The notes under the pieces: model-generated
The model's database searches: none
Told to the model about the DNA's origin: nothing
The model's input: only the letters and a program-made list of their open reading frames with translations
Position numbers and translations under genes: made by a program
From: an uncultured Oceanospirillales bacterium
Lineage (GTDB): Bacteria > Pseudomonadota > Gammaproteobacteria > Pseudomonadales > Endozoicomonadaceae
Direction of reading: 5' to 3'
Assembly (NCBI GenBank): GCA_947040555.1
Contig: CAMRBW010000006.1
Span: 1-57,004, forward strand
Length of the DNA stretch: 57,004 bases
Shown here: one piece after another, positions 8,680 through 16,461 of the stretch
Position numbering within the stretch: position 1 is the stretch's first letter
Layout of the letters: every line of letters begins with the position of its first letter

Positions 8680-9233
8680 TCGAAGGAGGCCCCCATAGAT
8701 ACAGCTTTCGAATACCCGGCAAAAAGAGCGGGCAAAAAGTACTCACACACTGCCAGAGGTTTATGATTTAGCATAAATTGAGAGCGTCTACCCCATACGG
8801 TGTGTCCGTGCAGGTCTGGAACTCTGGTAATTTCTATAGGGCCACGTTCCAGCTCGGGTTGGGAAAAAATAAATTCTCCCAGCGGCCGGTTTCGTAGATC
8901 GAGCAACTCCCGGTTTTTACCCTCAAGCGTTGCTGCCGGAAGAATGCTTCTGGCGAATACCATGGGGATTCCGTTACAGATCAGCATCACCTCACGGATA
9001 TTGGCCTCTTCCTGCTCATTAATAGCAAGGAAGCGGCACTCATCGGCGGTTGGCTGTTCCCAATCCTGAAACAGAACATCGACTTGAAATGAGCCGGGAA
9101 ATTGTGCTTTTAGTTTGGCCGTGAGAGATCCGCTGTCGGTCAACCACGCTCTGCACTCCTTGGCGAGGGGCGCAGGAAAAGCCTCACATTTATACCAGAG
9201 CTGGTTATCCAGCAAAACGGGACGAAAGGGCAT
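8676..9233 (-). CDS. ubiC: Chorismate pyruvate-lyase
   Basis: Converts chorismate to 4-hydroxybenzoate and pyruvate, the first committed step of ubiquinone synthesis. The 185-aa length and features such as REVMLICNGIPMVFARSI and the conserved PLGEFIF fit UbiC. It sits directly upstream of ubiA with a 4-bp overlap, the usual gammaproteobacterial order. Start at ATG 9233, with a short AAGG just upstream. Confidence 0.93.
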   Translation of the reverse strand: MPFRPVLLDNQLWYKCEAFPAPLAKECRAWLTDSGSLTAKLKAQFPGSFQVDVLFQDWEQPTADECRFLAINEQEEANIREVMLICNGIPMVFARSILPAATLEGKNRELLDLRNRPLGEFIFSQPELERGPIEITRVPDLHGHTVWGRRSQFMLNHKPLAVCEYFLPALFAGYSKAVSMGASFE

Positions 9234-9438
9234 ACCTTGTATTTCTTAAGAGCATCCGGGCAATGTTTCATGGCAGCATGCGTGATAAGTCCTGTGCATG
9301 CAAGTTCCAGAAAAATAGCCCTGAGAATGATAGAAAATAGTTTTTGGTATTGCCCTTGGAGTAGGGCTGATTTATGGTTGGTAGTGGTGCTGACACTGGA
9401 TGAGTGCAGCCTGTTCCCGGTAGTGGGCTCAGGAACGA

Positions 9439-9466
9439 TTGTTTCGCTCGGGAAGATAAAGATAAT
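9439..9466 (+). promoter_or_regulatory. Putative sigma70 promoter of the HU gene
   Basis: TTGTTT (9439-9444) and GATAAT (9461-9466) are separated by 16 bp, about 30 bp before the HU start. The -10 matches five of six consensus bases and the -35 is weaker. Inferred from sequence only. The rest of the 264-bp ubiC/HU divergent gap shows no gene. Confidence 0.45.
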
Positions 9467-9497
9467 ACCAATAAAAAAAATACATTGAGGGGAATTC

Positions 9498-9773
9498 ATG
9501 CGCAAGCCAGAACTTATTGCTGCTATCGCAGATCAGGCTGATTTGAGCAAAGAGCAGGCAGCCCATGCGCTGTCGGCAATTATTGATCAGATTACTCAGG
9601 CTATGGAGCGGGAGGAAGCTGTTAACCTGATTGGTTTCGGTTCCTTTATCCAGCGTTCCCGGAGCGCCCGCACCGGTAAGAACCCACAGACTGGTCAGCC
9701 AATCGAAATTCCTGCCAGCAACACCGTTGCTTTCAAGCCAGGCAAGGTTTTGAAAGAAGCTGTGAATAAGTAA
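9498..9773 (+). CDS. hup: HU family DNA-binding protein
   Basis: Small histone-like protein that bends and compacts DNA as a dimer. The 91-aa sequence matches HU throughout: N-terminal helices, GFGSF, then the DNA-binding arm ARTGKNPQTGQPIEIPASN and the C-terminal VAFKPGK helix. GAGGGG lies 6 nt before the ATG. It is a single-gene unit closed by a strong stem-loop. HU-alpha and HU-beta cannot be told apart with confidence, so the general symbol is given. Confidence 0.95.
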   Translation: MRKPELIAAIADQADLSKEQAAHALSAIIDQITQAMEREEAVNLIGFGSFIQRSRSARTGKNPQTGQPIEIPASNTVAFKPGKVLKEAVNK

Positions 9774-9780
9774 CGCACTC

Positions 9781-9812
9781 AAGTGCCAGTGATGTTTTAA
9801 TCACTGGCACTT
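9781..9812. terminator. Bidirectional intrinsic terminator between hup and cyuA
   Basis: Perfect 13-bp stem AAGTGCCAGTGAT (9781-9793) / ATCACTGGCACTT (9800-9812) with a 6-nt loop, followed by a T-rich stretch, between two convergent genes. Confidence 0.85.
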
Positions 9813-9834
9813 TGCATTCTTTTCTGTTTCCCGT

Positions 9835-11115
9835 TCACGACTGTTTGCTAGTCATTATCTTGATAATCATATGGTCAGCTTCAGCTAATCCCTGATTACC
9901 AATCAGGCCAATATTGGCGATAGTGTGTTCGATGTCATTCTCAATAATACCTTCCTGTCCGGTGATGTGGATGTCATCAAGAGCCATAAGGGCAGCCTTG
10001 ATTGCAGCCTGAACGGATGTAGATACTTTTAGTGAGCATCCGGTGCCGGCACCATCACAAAGAATACCGGTGATATCACCAAACATATTGAACAGAGCAA
10101 ACTCCATCTGATCTTTGGTACCACCGAGCAGCCAGGTAATAGCCGAGCTGGCGCCCGCAGCAGCCGTTGTGGCCGCGCAAAGGGCGGACAGGGTGTTAAG
10201 GTGGCTCTTGATATGAATGGCCGTCAGATGGCTGATAATCAGAGCGCGTGTCAGCTGTTCTTCTGATGCACCAATCCATTCAGCGACGGCAACAACCGGC
10301 ATGGTGGCAGTAATCCCCTGATTGCCGCTGCCTGAGTTGCTCATAGCCGGCAGCATGGCACCATCCATACGGGCATCGGATGCTGCTGAGGAGCGCATCA
10401 TGGTGGTAATCGCCAGATCTTCGCTGAGGTAGCCTTTTTCGATATTTTTGTGGAAGGTCTTACCAATTTTCAGGCCAAAATCTTGTTGAAGGCCCGCTTC
10501 ACTCAAACGGGTGTTGAGTTTTGCAGATTCACGAATAAACGACAGACGCTCTATATCTGCCTGGGTTGCAAATTCATAGATGGAGGCCACAGAGAGAGTT
10601 GGCGCAGGTGCGGCGGTTTTATCGTCTTGTGCCGATGCTTCATGCACAATACAGCCATTCAGTTCCTGTAGCGTTACTTTGGTATGGTTGTCTCGAATAA
10701 TAACGCGGGCACTTTTGCTACCGACGTAGGCAATCACTTCGGCATAGAGGATGGAAGAGGTCTCTGTAATACCGATCGAGACCTGCTGGTTGTTAACCAG
10801 TTGTCGGGCGGTGGCAACATACTCTGGCGTAACATTGGCCAAAACTTCCAGCCCTTTTTCCGGATCACCGCAAATGGCGCCAAGTGCTGCAGCGATGGGC
10901 AGGCCTGTTTCACCCGTGCCGGGAATACCGACACCCATGCCGTTTTTCATCAGATTGCCGCTGACAAGAATCTCCAGCCGTTCTGGCTGGTTACCAAGGA
11001 GCTTTGCTGCATAGGCTGCTGCCAATGCCGTGGAGACTGGCTCTGTACAACCGAGAGCTGGTTTCACTTTTTCCTTGATAAGGGAGATAACTCCATCCCA
11101 TTCTTCGCGCCACAT
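9835..11115 (-). CDS. cyuA: L-cysteine desulfidase family protein (CyuA/YhaM type)
   Basis: Member of the UPF0597/serine dehydratase alpha-like family; CyuA breaks L-cysteine into pyruvate, ammonia and sulfide using a [4Fe-4S] cluster. Visible signatures are LGCTEPVSTALA near the N-terminus (C23), the GSGNQG block and ILCDGAGTGCSLKVS near the C-terminus, which supply the expected cysteines. At 426 aa it is close to E. coli CyuA. The divergent neighbour is a DecR/CyuR-type regulator, the known activator of cyuA in enterobacteria, which supports a cysteine-degrading role over a generic serine dehydratase. No cysteine transporter (cyuP) is adjacent. Confidence 0.87.
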   Translation of the reverse strand: MWREEWDGVISLIKEKVKPALGCTEPVSTALAAAYAAKLLGNQPERLEILVSGNLMKNGMGVGIPGTGETGLPIAAALGAICGDPEKGLEVLANVTPEYVATARQLVNNQQVSIGITETSSILYAEVIAYVGSKSARVIIRDNHTKVTLQELNGCIVHEASAQDDKTAAPAPTLSVASIYEFATQADIERLSFIRESAKLNTRLSEAGLQQDFGLKIGKTFHKNIEKGYLSEDLAITTMMRSSAASDARMDGAMLPAMSNSGSGNQGITATMPVVAVAEWIGASEEQLTRALIISHLTAIHIKSHLNTLSALCAATTAAAGASSAITWLLGGTKDQMEFALFNMFGDITGILCDGAGTGCSLKVSTSVQAAIKAALMALDDIHITGQEGIIENDIEHTIANIGLIGNQGLAEADHMIIKIMTSKQS

Positions 11116-11262
11116 ATTTTGGTTTTCCCTGTATTATTGCGTTGTCGTTGTAGAACTAGTTTATTGGCAAGAGGTGAGAAAAATCTGATCGTTATATGTC
11201 GTAAAAAACAAAAAAATGAAAATTTTTACTAAGAAAATCTATTATTTGAGAAGTTTTTGGTC

Positions 11263-11715
11263 ATGGATAAAAAAGACAGAATTATCCTGAATGCTCTGCA
11301 GGAAAACTCATCGCTCTCCCTCAATGAACTAGCCGAAAAGGCAAACCTTTCCCCCAGCCCCTGTTGGAAGCGCATCCGGCGAATGGAGCAGGAGGGTATT
11401 ATTCGAAAACGGGTTACGCTGGTGGATCAGAATAAGGTCGATCTGCCGTTATCCGTCTTTGTGCAGGTAAAAACCTGCAACCATAACGACCACTGGCTAC
11501 AACATTTTTCCAGTACCGTATCTTTATTTGATGAGGTGATGGAGCTCTACCGTATGGGCGGAGAGTGGGACTACATGCTTCGGGTGGTGGTGAGCGATAT
11601 TCACGCCTACGATCGATTTTACAAAAAACTGGTCAAAAGTATTCCTGACCTGTGCAATGTATCGTCCAACTTTGCGATGGAGCAGATTAAGTATACGACA
11701 GCGTTACCCTTGTAA
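11263..11715 (+). CDS. decR: Lrp/AsnC family cysteine-responsive regulator (DecR/CyuR type)
   Basis: Transcription regulator with an N-terminal winged helix (about residues 1-60, including PCWKRIRRMEQEG) and a C-terminal ligand-binding RAM domain. The ending SSNFAMEQIKYTTALP is nearly that of E. coli DecR (YbaO/CyuR), which senses cysteine and activates cysteine detoxification. It is divergent from cyuA across 147 bp, where its operator is expected. The frame is open to a TTG at 11257, but ATG 11263 gives the family start MDKKDRIILN, with GAGAAG upstream. Confidence 0.9.
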   Translation: MDKKDRIILNALQENSSLSLNELAEKANLSPSPCWKRIRRMEQEGIIRKRVTLVDQNKVDLPLSVFVQVKTCNHNDHWLQHFSSTVSLFDEVMELYRMGGEWDYMLRVVVSDIHAYDRFYKKLVKSIPDLCNVSSNFAMEQIKYTTALPL

Positions 11716-11734
11716 CGCCGAAGAGCATAAAGAC

Positions 11735-13828
11735 TCAGGCATCAGCAAATCGGTCTCCATGGGGCAGCCATCTGTCGATAAGAGGCTGTGCGTGGGTCGG
11801 AGCCTCCCTGAGTAGTTGTGCAGCTGCTCCTTTGATGTCTTCCAGCAGCAGCTTGTCCCGTTCCAGATCGGCCACACGGAACTGTACCAGACCGGTTTGC
11901 CGGGTTCCCAGAACTTCACCGGGGCCGCGCAGCTCAAGATCTTTCTCTGCGATAACAAAGCCATCGCTGGAATCCCGCATGACCTGCAAGCGCTCCTTGC
12001 CATGCTGAGAGAGCGGCGGGTGATACATCAGCACACAGTGGCTGGCAATGCTGCCTCGGCCAACCCGTCCCCGAAGCTGGTGGAGTTGAGCAAGACCAAG
12101 TCGTTCAGGGTTCTCGATAATCATCAGGCTGGCGTTGGGAACATCCACTCCGACCTCGATAACGGTGGTGGCAACCAACAGGTGGGAGTGACCCTCTTTA
12201 AAGGCGGCCATCACTTCTGCCTTCTCTGTCGGCTTCATACGACCGTGAATAAGGCCTATAGAGAGCTCAGGAAGAGCTTTGCGGAGTTCTTCCGCTGTTA
12301 CTTCAGCGGCCTGACACTGAAGCGCCTCAGACTCCTCAATAAGCGTACAAACCCAATAGGCCTGTCGTCCATCAATACAGGCAATGCGAACACGCTCAAC
12401 GACCTGTGGACGACGATCATCGCCCATTACAATGGTATTGACCGGTGTTCTGCCCGGCGGCAGCTCATCGATCACTGAAAGATCAAGATCAGCGTAGGCA
12501 CTCATAGCGAGCGTTCTGGGAATAGGCGTCGCTGTCATAATAAGCTGATGAGGCATAGCCCCGATGTTACGGCCTTTTTCTCGCAGAGCCAGCCGCTGGT
12601 GAACACCAAACCGGTGTTGTTCATCGATAATAGCAAGCGCTAGATGATGGAACACGACATCATCCTGAAACAGGGCATGGGTTCCCACTACAACCTGCGC
12701 GTCACCGGAACGGATCAGCTCCAGCTGCTGTTCACGTTTTTTGCCCTTGGTTTTACCCGTCAGCCAGGCAACAGTTATCCCCAGCGGCTTCAGCCAGTTG
12801 TGGAAATTGTTGTAATGTTGCTCGGCAAGAATCTCGGTGGGCGCCATCAGGGCCGCCTGTGAAGAGCTCTCCACAGCCAGCAGCGCCGCCAGTGCCGCCA
12901 CCACGGTTTTTCCGGAGCCAACATCACCCTGGACCAGACGCAGCATGGGGGCATCGGAGGCGAGATCGTTGCGAATCTCTTCAGCAACGCGCTGCTGTGC
13001 CCCCGTCAGTGTGAAGGGAAGGTTGGCAAGAAACTTATCCACAAGCTTGCCTGTGCCGTGCAATGGCAAACCCTGCTGTCTGCGAACTCGCTGGCGAATC
13101 TGCTGCAGACTCAGGTGGTGCGCCAGTAGCTCTTCAAAGGCAAGCCTCTGCTGGGCTGGATGGCAGCCTTCCATAATCTGGTAAACATCGGCATTTGGGG
13201 GAGGCTGGTGCAGAAAACGTACAGCATCGGTCAGGTTCCAGAGATTGAACGGTTGCCGAACCGCTTCCGGAAGCCACTCTTGCAGGGCCTCCCGGTTATC
13301 GAGGAAGCTTAACGCCTGCAAAGACAAACCTCGCAAACGTGCTTGTGTCAGCCCCTCTGTGGCGGGGTAAATCGGTGTAAGAGTGTCTTCTATTGGTTCC
13401 GGATTGTCGTCATTTAGTACCCGATATTCCGGGTGATAGATTTCCAGTCCGTGGGCTCCCCTTCGGGGTTCACCAAAACAGCGAACGGTCGCACCCTGTT
13501 TCAGGCCATTTCTCTGGGCTGTGCTGAAATGGAAGAAGCGCAGGGTGATGGTGCCGCTGCCATCTCGAATTTTGCAGACAAGACTTCGTCGTTTACCCAT
13601 AGCGACATCTGTCGAAGTAACGGTGCCCACCAAAACCGCATCCATACCGAGCTGGGCATTGCCGATGGGGGTGATGCGGGTTCGATCCTGATAGCGTAGC
13701 GGCAGGTGAAACAGCAAATCCTGCAGATTATGTATGCCAATTTTTGCCAATTTCGCTGCCAGCGCATCTCCGACGTGTTTGAGGGTGGTTACGGGAACTT
13801 CATGCAGTGCTTTTGAGGTATCTGTCAT
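11735..13828 (-). CDS. recG: ATP-dependent DNA helicase RecG
   Basis: Branch-migrating helicase that regresses stalled forks and processes recombination intermediates. An N-terminal wedge/OB region (LLFHLPLRYQDRT) precedes Walker A GDVGSGKT, the DEQHRFGVHQR box, ATPIPRTLA and the C-terminal helicase motifs ending in RGRVGRG. The frame extends to a GTG at 13861, but ATG 13828 overlaps the oxyR stop (ATGA) and yields 697 aa, close to E. coli RecG (693), so it is chosen. An oxyR-recG operon is also known in Pseudomonas aeruginosa, tying fork repair to peroxide stress. Confidence 0.96.
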   Translation of the reverse strand: MTDTSKALHEVPVTTLKHVGDALAAKLAKIGIHNLQDLLFHLPLRYQDRTRITPIGNAQLGMDAVLVGTVTSTDVAMGKRRSLVCKIRDGSGTITLRFFHFSTAQRNGLKQGATVRCFGEPRRGAHGLEIYHPEYRVLNDDNPEPIEDTLTPIYPATEGLTQARLRGLSLQALSFLDNREALQEWLPEAVRQPFNLWNLTDAVRFLHQPPPNADVYQIMEGCHPAQQRLAFEELLAHHLSLQQIRQRVRRQQGLPLHGTGKLVDKFLANLPFTLTGAQQRVAEEIRNDLASDAPMLRLVQGDVGSGKTVVAALAALLAVESSSQAALMAPTEILAEQHYNNFHNWLKPLGITVAWLTGKTKGKKREQQLELIRSGDAQVVVGTHALFQDDVVFHHLALAIIDEQHRFGVHQRLALREKGRNIGAMPHQLIMTATPIPRTLAMSAYADLDLSVIDELPPGRTPVNTIVMGDDRRPQVVERVRIACIDGRQAYWVCTLIEESEALQCQAAEVTAEELRKALPELSIGLIHGRMKPTEKAEVMAAFKEGHSHLLVATTVIEVGVDVPNASLMIIENPERLGLAQLHQLRGRVGRGSIASHCVLMYHPPLSQHGKERLQVMRDSSDGFVIAEKDLELRGPGEVLGTRQTGLVQFRVADLERDKLLLEDIKGAAAQLLREAPTHAQPLIDRWLPHGDRFADA

Positions 13829-14760
13829 GGACTGTTTCGCCTGAGAGGAGTGATAGGACACTGGCGGATAGCTGTTTCCAGTGCATCAATCGCTTTCAGG
13901 CGGGGGAAGCTGGCACGCCATGCCAAAGCAACCGTTCTGCTGGGAGCCGGCGCTTCAAAAGGTCGTGTGGTCAGTAGCTCTTTGGGGTAGTGACTGTCGT
14001 TACCAATGGCGGAACGAGGAATCACCGTAACACCCATACCTGAGGCAACCATATGACGCATGGTTTCCAGAGAGGTAGCCTCAATAGTGGTCTGTTGGGT
14101 CAGTTGCCTGTTGTTCTCTTTTTGGGTTAGCGCAGGACAGGCTTCCAGAATCTGATCGCGGAAACAGTGTCCTTCACCCAGCAGAAGCAGGTCGGTATTG
14201 GCCAGATCATCCACGGAAACATTTTTTTTATCAGACCATGGGTGGTTACCAGGCATCAATACCATAAAATCTTCGTCATACAGTGCTTTGGTAACAATAT
14301 CGGGCTCGGTGAATGGCAGTGCGATGATAATGGCATCAAGCTCACCCAGGCGCAGACGTTGACGTAGTGTATGAGTAAAGTTCTCTTCCACGTAAAGTGG
14401 CATGTCCGGTGCGACCTGGCGCAACTGTGGCACCATACGAGGCAACAGGTAAGGTCCAATAGTGTAGATTGTGCCGATACGCAGCGGAGTAGAGAGTTGA
14501 TTCTTGCCTTCACTGGCGATGGTTTTTATGCCGAAAGCCTCTTCCAGAACCTTTTGCGCCTGCTCAACAATTTTGTATCCGAGGGGCGTGACGCGCACCG
14601 CAGACTTGCTGCGCTCAAAGATCGTTATGCCCAATTCATCTTCAAGTTTCTTGACCCCTACACTCAATGTGGGCTGGCTGACGAAGCAGCGCTCTGCCGC
14701 TTTGCCAAAGTGGCACTCCTTGGCAAGGGCAACGATGTACTTTAGTTCTGTCAGTGTCAT
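13825..14760 (-). CDS. oxyR: Peroxide-sensing LysR regulator OxyR
   Basis: LysR-type activator of the peroxide response. N-terminal winged HTH (about residues 1-60), then the substrate-binding-like sensor domain. The redox pair sits at C199 and C208 in GHCFRDQILEAC, the same numbering and spacing as E. coli OxyR, so thiol sensing is expected. It is first in an oxyR-recG operon with a 4-bp coupled junction. The upstream 226-bp gap shared with the divergent epimerase gene should hold its promoter and any autoregulatory site; no site could be assigned by eye. Confidence 0.95.
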   Translation of the reverse strand: MTLTELKYIVALAKECHFGKAAERCFVSQPTLSVGVKKLEDELGITIFERSKSAVRVTPLGYKIVEQAQKVLEEAFGIKTIASEGKNQLSTPLRIGTIYTIGPYLLPRMVPQLRQVAPDMPLYVEENFTHTLRQRLRLGELDAIIIALPFTEPDIVTKALYDEDFMVLMPGNHPWSDKKNVSVDDLANTDLLLLGEGHCFRDQILEACPALTQKENNRQLTQQTTIEATSLETMRHMVASGMGVTVIPRSAIGNDSHYPKELLTTRPFEAPAPSRTVALAWRASFPRLKAIDALETAIRQCPITPLRRNSP

Positions 14761-14986
14761 CAGGTCATATTACTGTAAATGTAGACAGCTGGAACAGATG
14801 ATAGTGACTAAACTCACTGGGAGAAGTGACAACAGCGGCCGTTCCGGTGGCGGGTAGGTTACCCTTGCCGTTAATTAGCTTTTTCTATTAACTGGCAGTG
14901 AAATAATAAACCAAAATTAGAACAAAGCTGAGCCAAACATGAAATGTTTTTCGAGTTGAGCTTTATATTATGCTGGTGAGAGGGCT

Positions 14987-15856
14987 ATGAACGACACTGA
15001 CATGGTAAAAAAAAATGCGAGACCAGTCACGTTAATCGCTGGCTGTGGAGATGTAGGCAGTCGACTGGCGTTGCAGCTACAAGGAGCAGGGCATCGTGTT
15101 TATGGTCTGCGTCGCAGTATTGCAGCCCTGCCCGAAGGCGTGTTTCCCATCGCAGCAGATCTCTCTTCCGGTGATCTTGGTGAATGGCCTGATCATATAG
15201 ATTATGTCGTCTATTCGGCGGCGGCTGAACATAGGACAGAGGACGCTTATCGGAAAATATATGTTGAAAGTCTTATGGATGTTGTGGGAAAGATAAAATC
15301 TTATCCACAGCTCCCCAAGCGAATATTTTTTACCTCAAGTACCGCTGTCTATCACCAGCAGAATGACGAGTGGGTAGATGAGTTATCTGAATCCCATCCG
15401 AAGACGTTTAACGGCCAGATCATGCTGGAAGCGGAGCGCCTGTTGCTCGATTCAGGGTTGCCTGCCACGGTTGTTCGCTTTGGTGGTATTTATGGTCCGG
15501 GGCGCAGCGCCATGTTATCCAGAATTCAGCGAGGAGAGGTCTATGCCAGAGAGCCGGTCTGCTTTGGCAACAGGATTCATGCTGATGATTGTGCCGGTCT
15601 GCTGGCGTGGCTGATCGGGCTCGATCGCAAAAATTTCAGCGTTCAATCACTTTATCTGGGAGTAGATTGTGATCCTGCGCCGCTGGGGGAGGTGACCCAC
15701 TGGTTGGCAGAGCTGATGGGAATACAACCAACGGCAGAGGTTGTGGCGGAACATCGAGGCAGTAAACGGTGCAGCAACCAGCGCATAGTGGAGGCCGGTT
15801 ATCCCTTTCAATACCCTTCCTACAAAGAAGGGTACCGAGCGTTACTGGACGATTGA
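14987..15856 (+). CDS. NAD(P)-dependent epimerase/dehydratase family protein (YeeZ-like)
   Basis: Extended short-chain dehydrogenase of the YeeZ type. The Rossmann fold begins LIAGCGDVGSRLALQL (a GxGxxG variant, near residues 18-24). A catalytic-type serine/threonine stretch is seen at FFTSSTAVYHQ and the substrate half follows to residue 289. The YxxxK catalytic pair is not clear, as in many YeeZ-like proteins, so enzymatic activity is uncertain. Divergent from oxyR. A GAGAGGG site precedes ATG 14987. Physiological role unknown. Confidence 0.8.
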   Translation: MNDTDMVKKNARPVTLIAGCGDVGSRLALQLQGAGHRVYGLRRSIAALPEGVFPIAADLSSGDLGEWPDHIDYVVYSAAAEHRTEDAYRKIYVESLMDVVGKIKSYPQLPKRIFFTSSTAVYHQQNDEWVDELSESHPKTFNGQIMLEAERLLLDSGLPATVVRFGGIYGPGRSAMLSRIQRGEVYAREPVCFGNRIHADDCAGLLAWLIGLDRKNFSVQSLYLGVDCDPAPLGEVTHWLAELMGIQPTAEVVAEHRGSKRCSNQRIVEAGYPFQYPSYKEGYRALLDD

Positions 15857-15897
15857 AAGACGGTGGCCAGTGCTGCAAAGCTCAAATAGCCATACCA

Positions 15898-15927
15898 CCG
15901 TCATTCCCGCGAAGGCGGGAGTGACGA
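15898..15927. repeat. REP-like palindromic repeat, copy 1
   Basis: GTCATTCCCGC (15900-15910) pairs with GCGGGAGTGAC (15915-15925) around GAAG, about 45 bp after the epimerase stop and between two convergent genes. Related copies lie at 34232-34292 and 51467-51560. The palindrome is of the widespread GTCATTCCCGCGAAGGCGGG type. Confidence 0.8.
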
Positions 15928-15963
15928 CAATGATATGGGTATGGGTTTTCACGCTGTACGGCA

Positions 15964-16353
15964 CTAGCCCTTCAGAAACAGAATAGCCTCGACCTCAACC
16001 GGTACGCCTTTGGGAAGCTCTTTGACACCCACCGCCGCACGGGCTGGATAAGGCTCTGTAAAGTACTCGGCCATGGTTTCATTTATCAGCGGGAAGTTGT
16101 TGAGATCGGTCATGGAGATATTGACCTTTACGGCATCCTCCAGCGAGCCTCCGGCTGCTTCGGCAATCGCTTTCAGATTTTCAAAACACTGGCGAGCCTG
16201 GGCTTTGAAATCACCTTCGACGACCGTCATAGTCTCGGGAACCAGAGGAATCTGACCAGAAATGTACAAGGTTCTGCCAACTTTCACCGCCTGTGAATAG
16301 GTGCCGATTGCCGCAGGTGCCTTGTCGGTATGAATAATCTGTTTATTACTCAT
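15964..16353 (-). CDS. ridA: 2-iminobutanoate/2-iminopropanoate deaminase
   Basis: RidA (YjgF/YER057c) protein; hydrolyses reactive enamine/imine products of PLP enzymes. The 129-aa length, [21 protein letters not shown] and the C-terminal [20 protein letters not shown] block with its catalytic arginine are diagnostic. It lies 108 bp downstream of spoT on the same strand; a spoT-ridA pair is common in gammaproteobacteria. Confidence 0.95.
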   Translation of the reverse strand: MSNKQIIHTDKAPAAIGTYSQAVKVGRTLYISGQIPLVPETMTVVEGDFKAQARQCFENLKAIAEAAGGSLEDAVKVNISMTDLNNFPLINETMAEYFTEPYPARAAVGVKELPKGVPVEVEAILFLKG

Positions 16354-16461
16354 TGCTATGTGTTTGCCTCAGTGCGGTGGCTGGAGGGGCAGCATGACAG
16401 GTTGCATACTGACCGTCCAGAACCCCGCCAGCTGACGGTTCAGGTGCGCTCTCGTTCCTGA

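Noticed and set aside
9237..9488. 83-codon ORF between ubiC and the HU gene
   Set aside because: No ribosome site, and the frame runs through the likely HU promoter. Probably chance.
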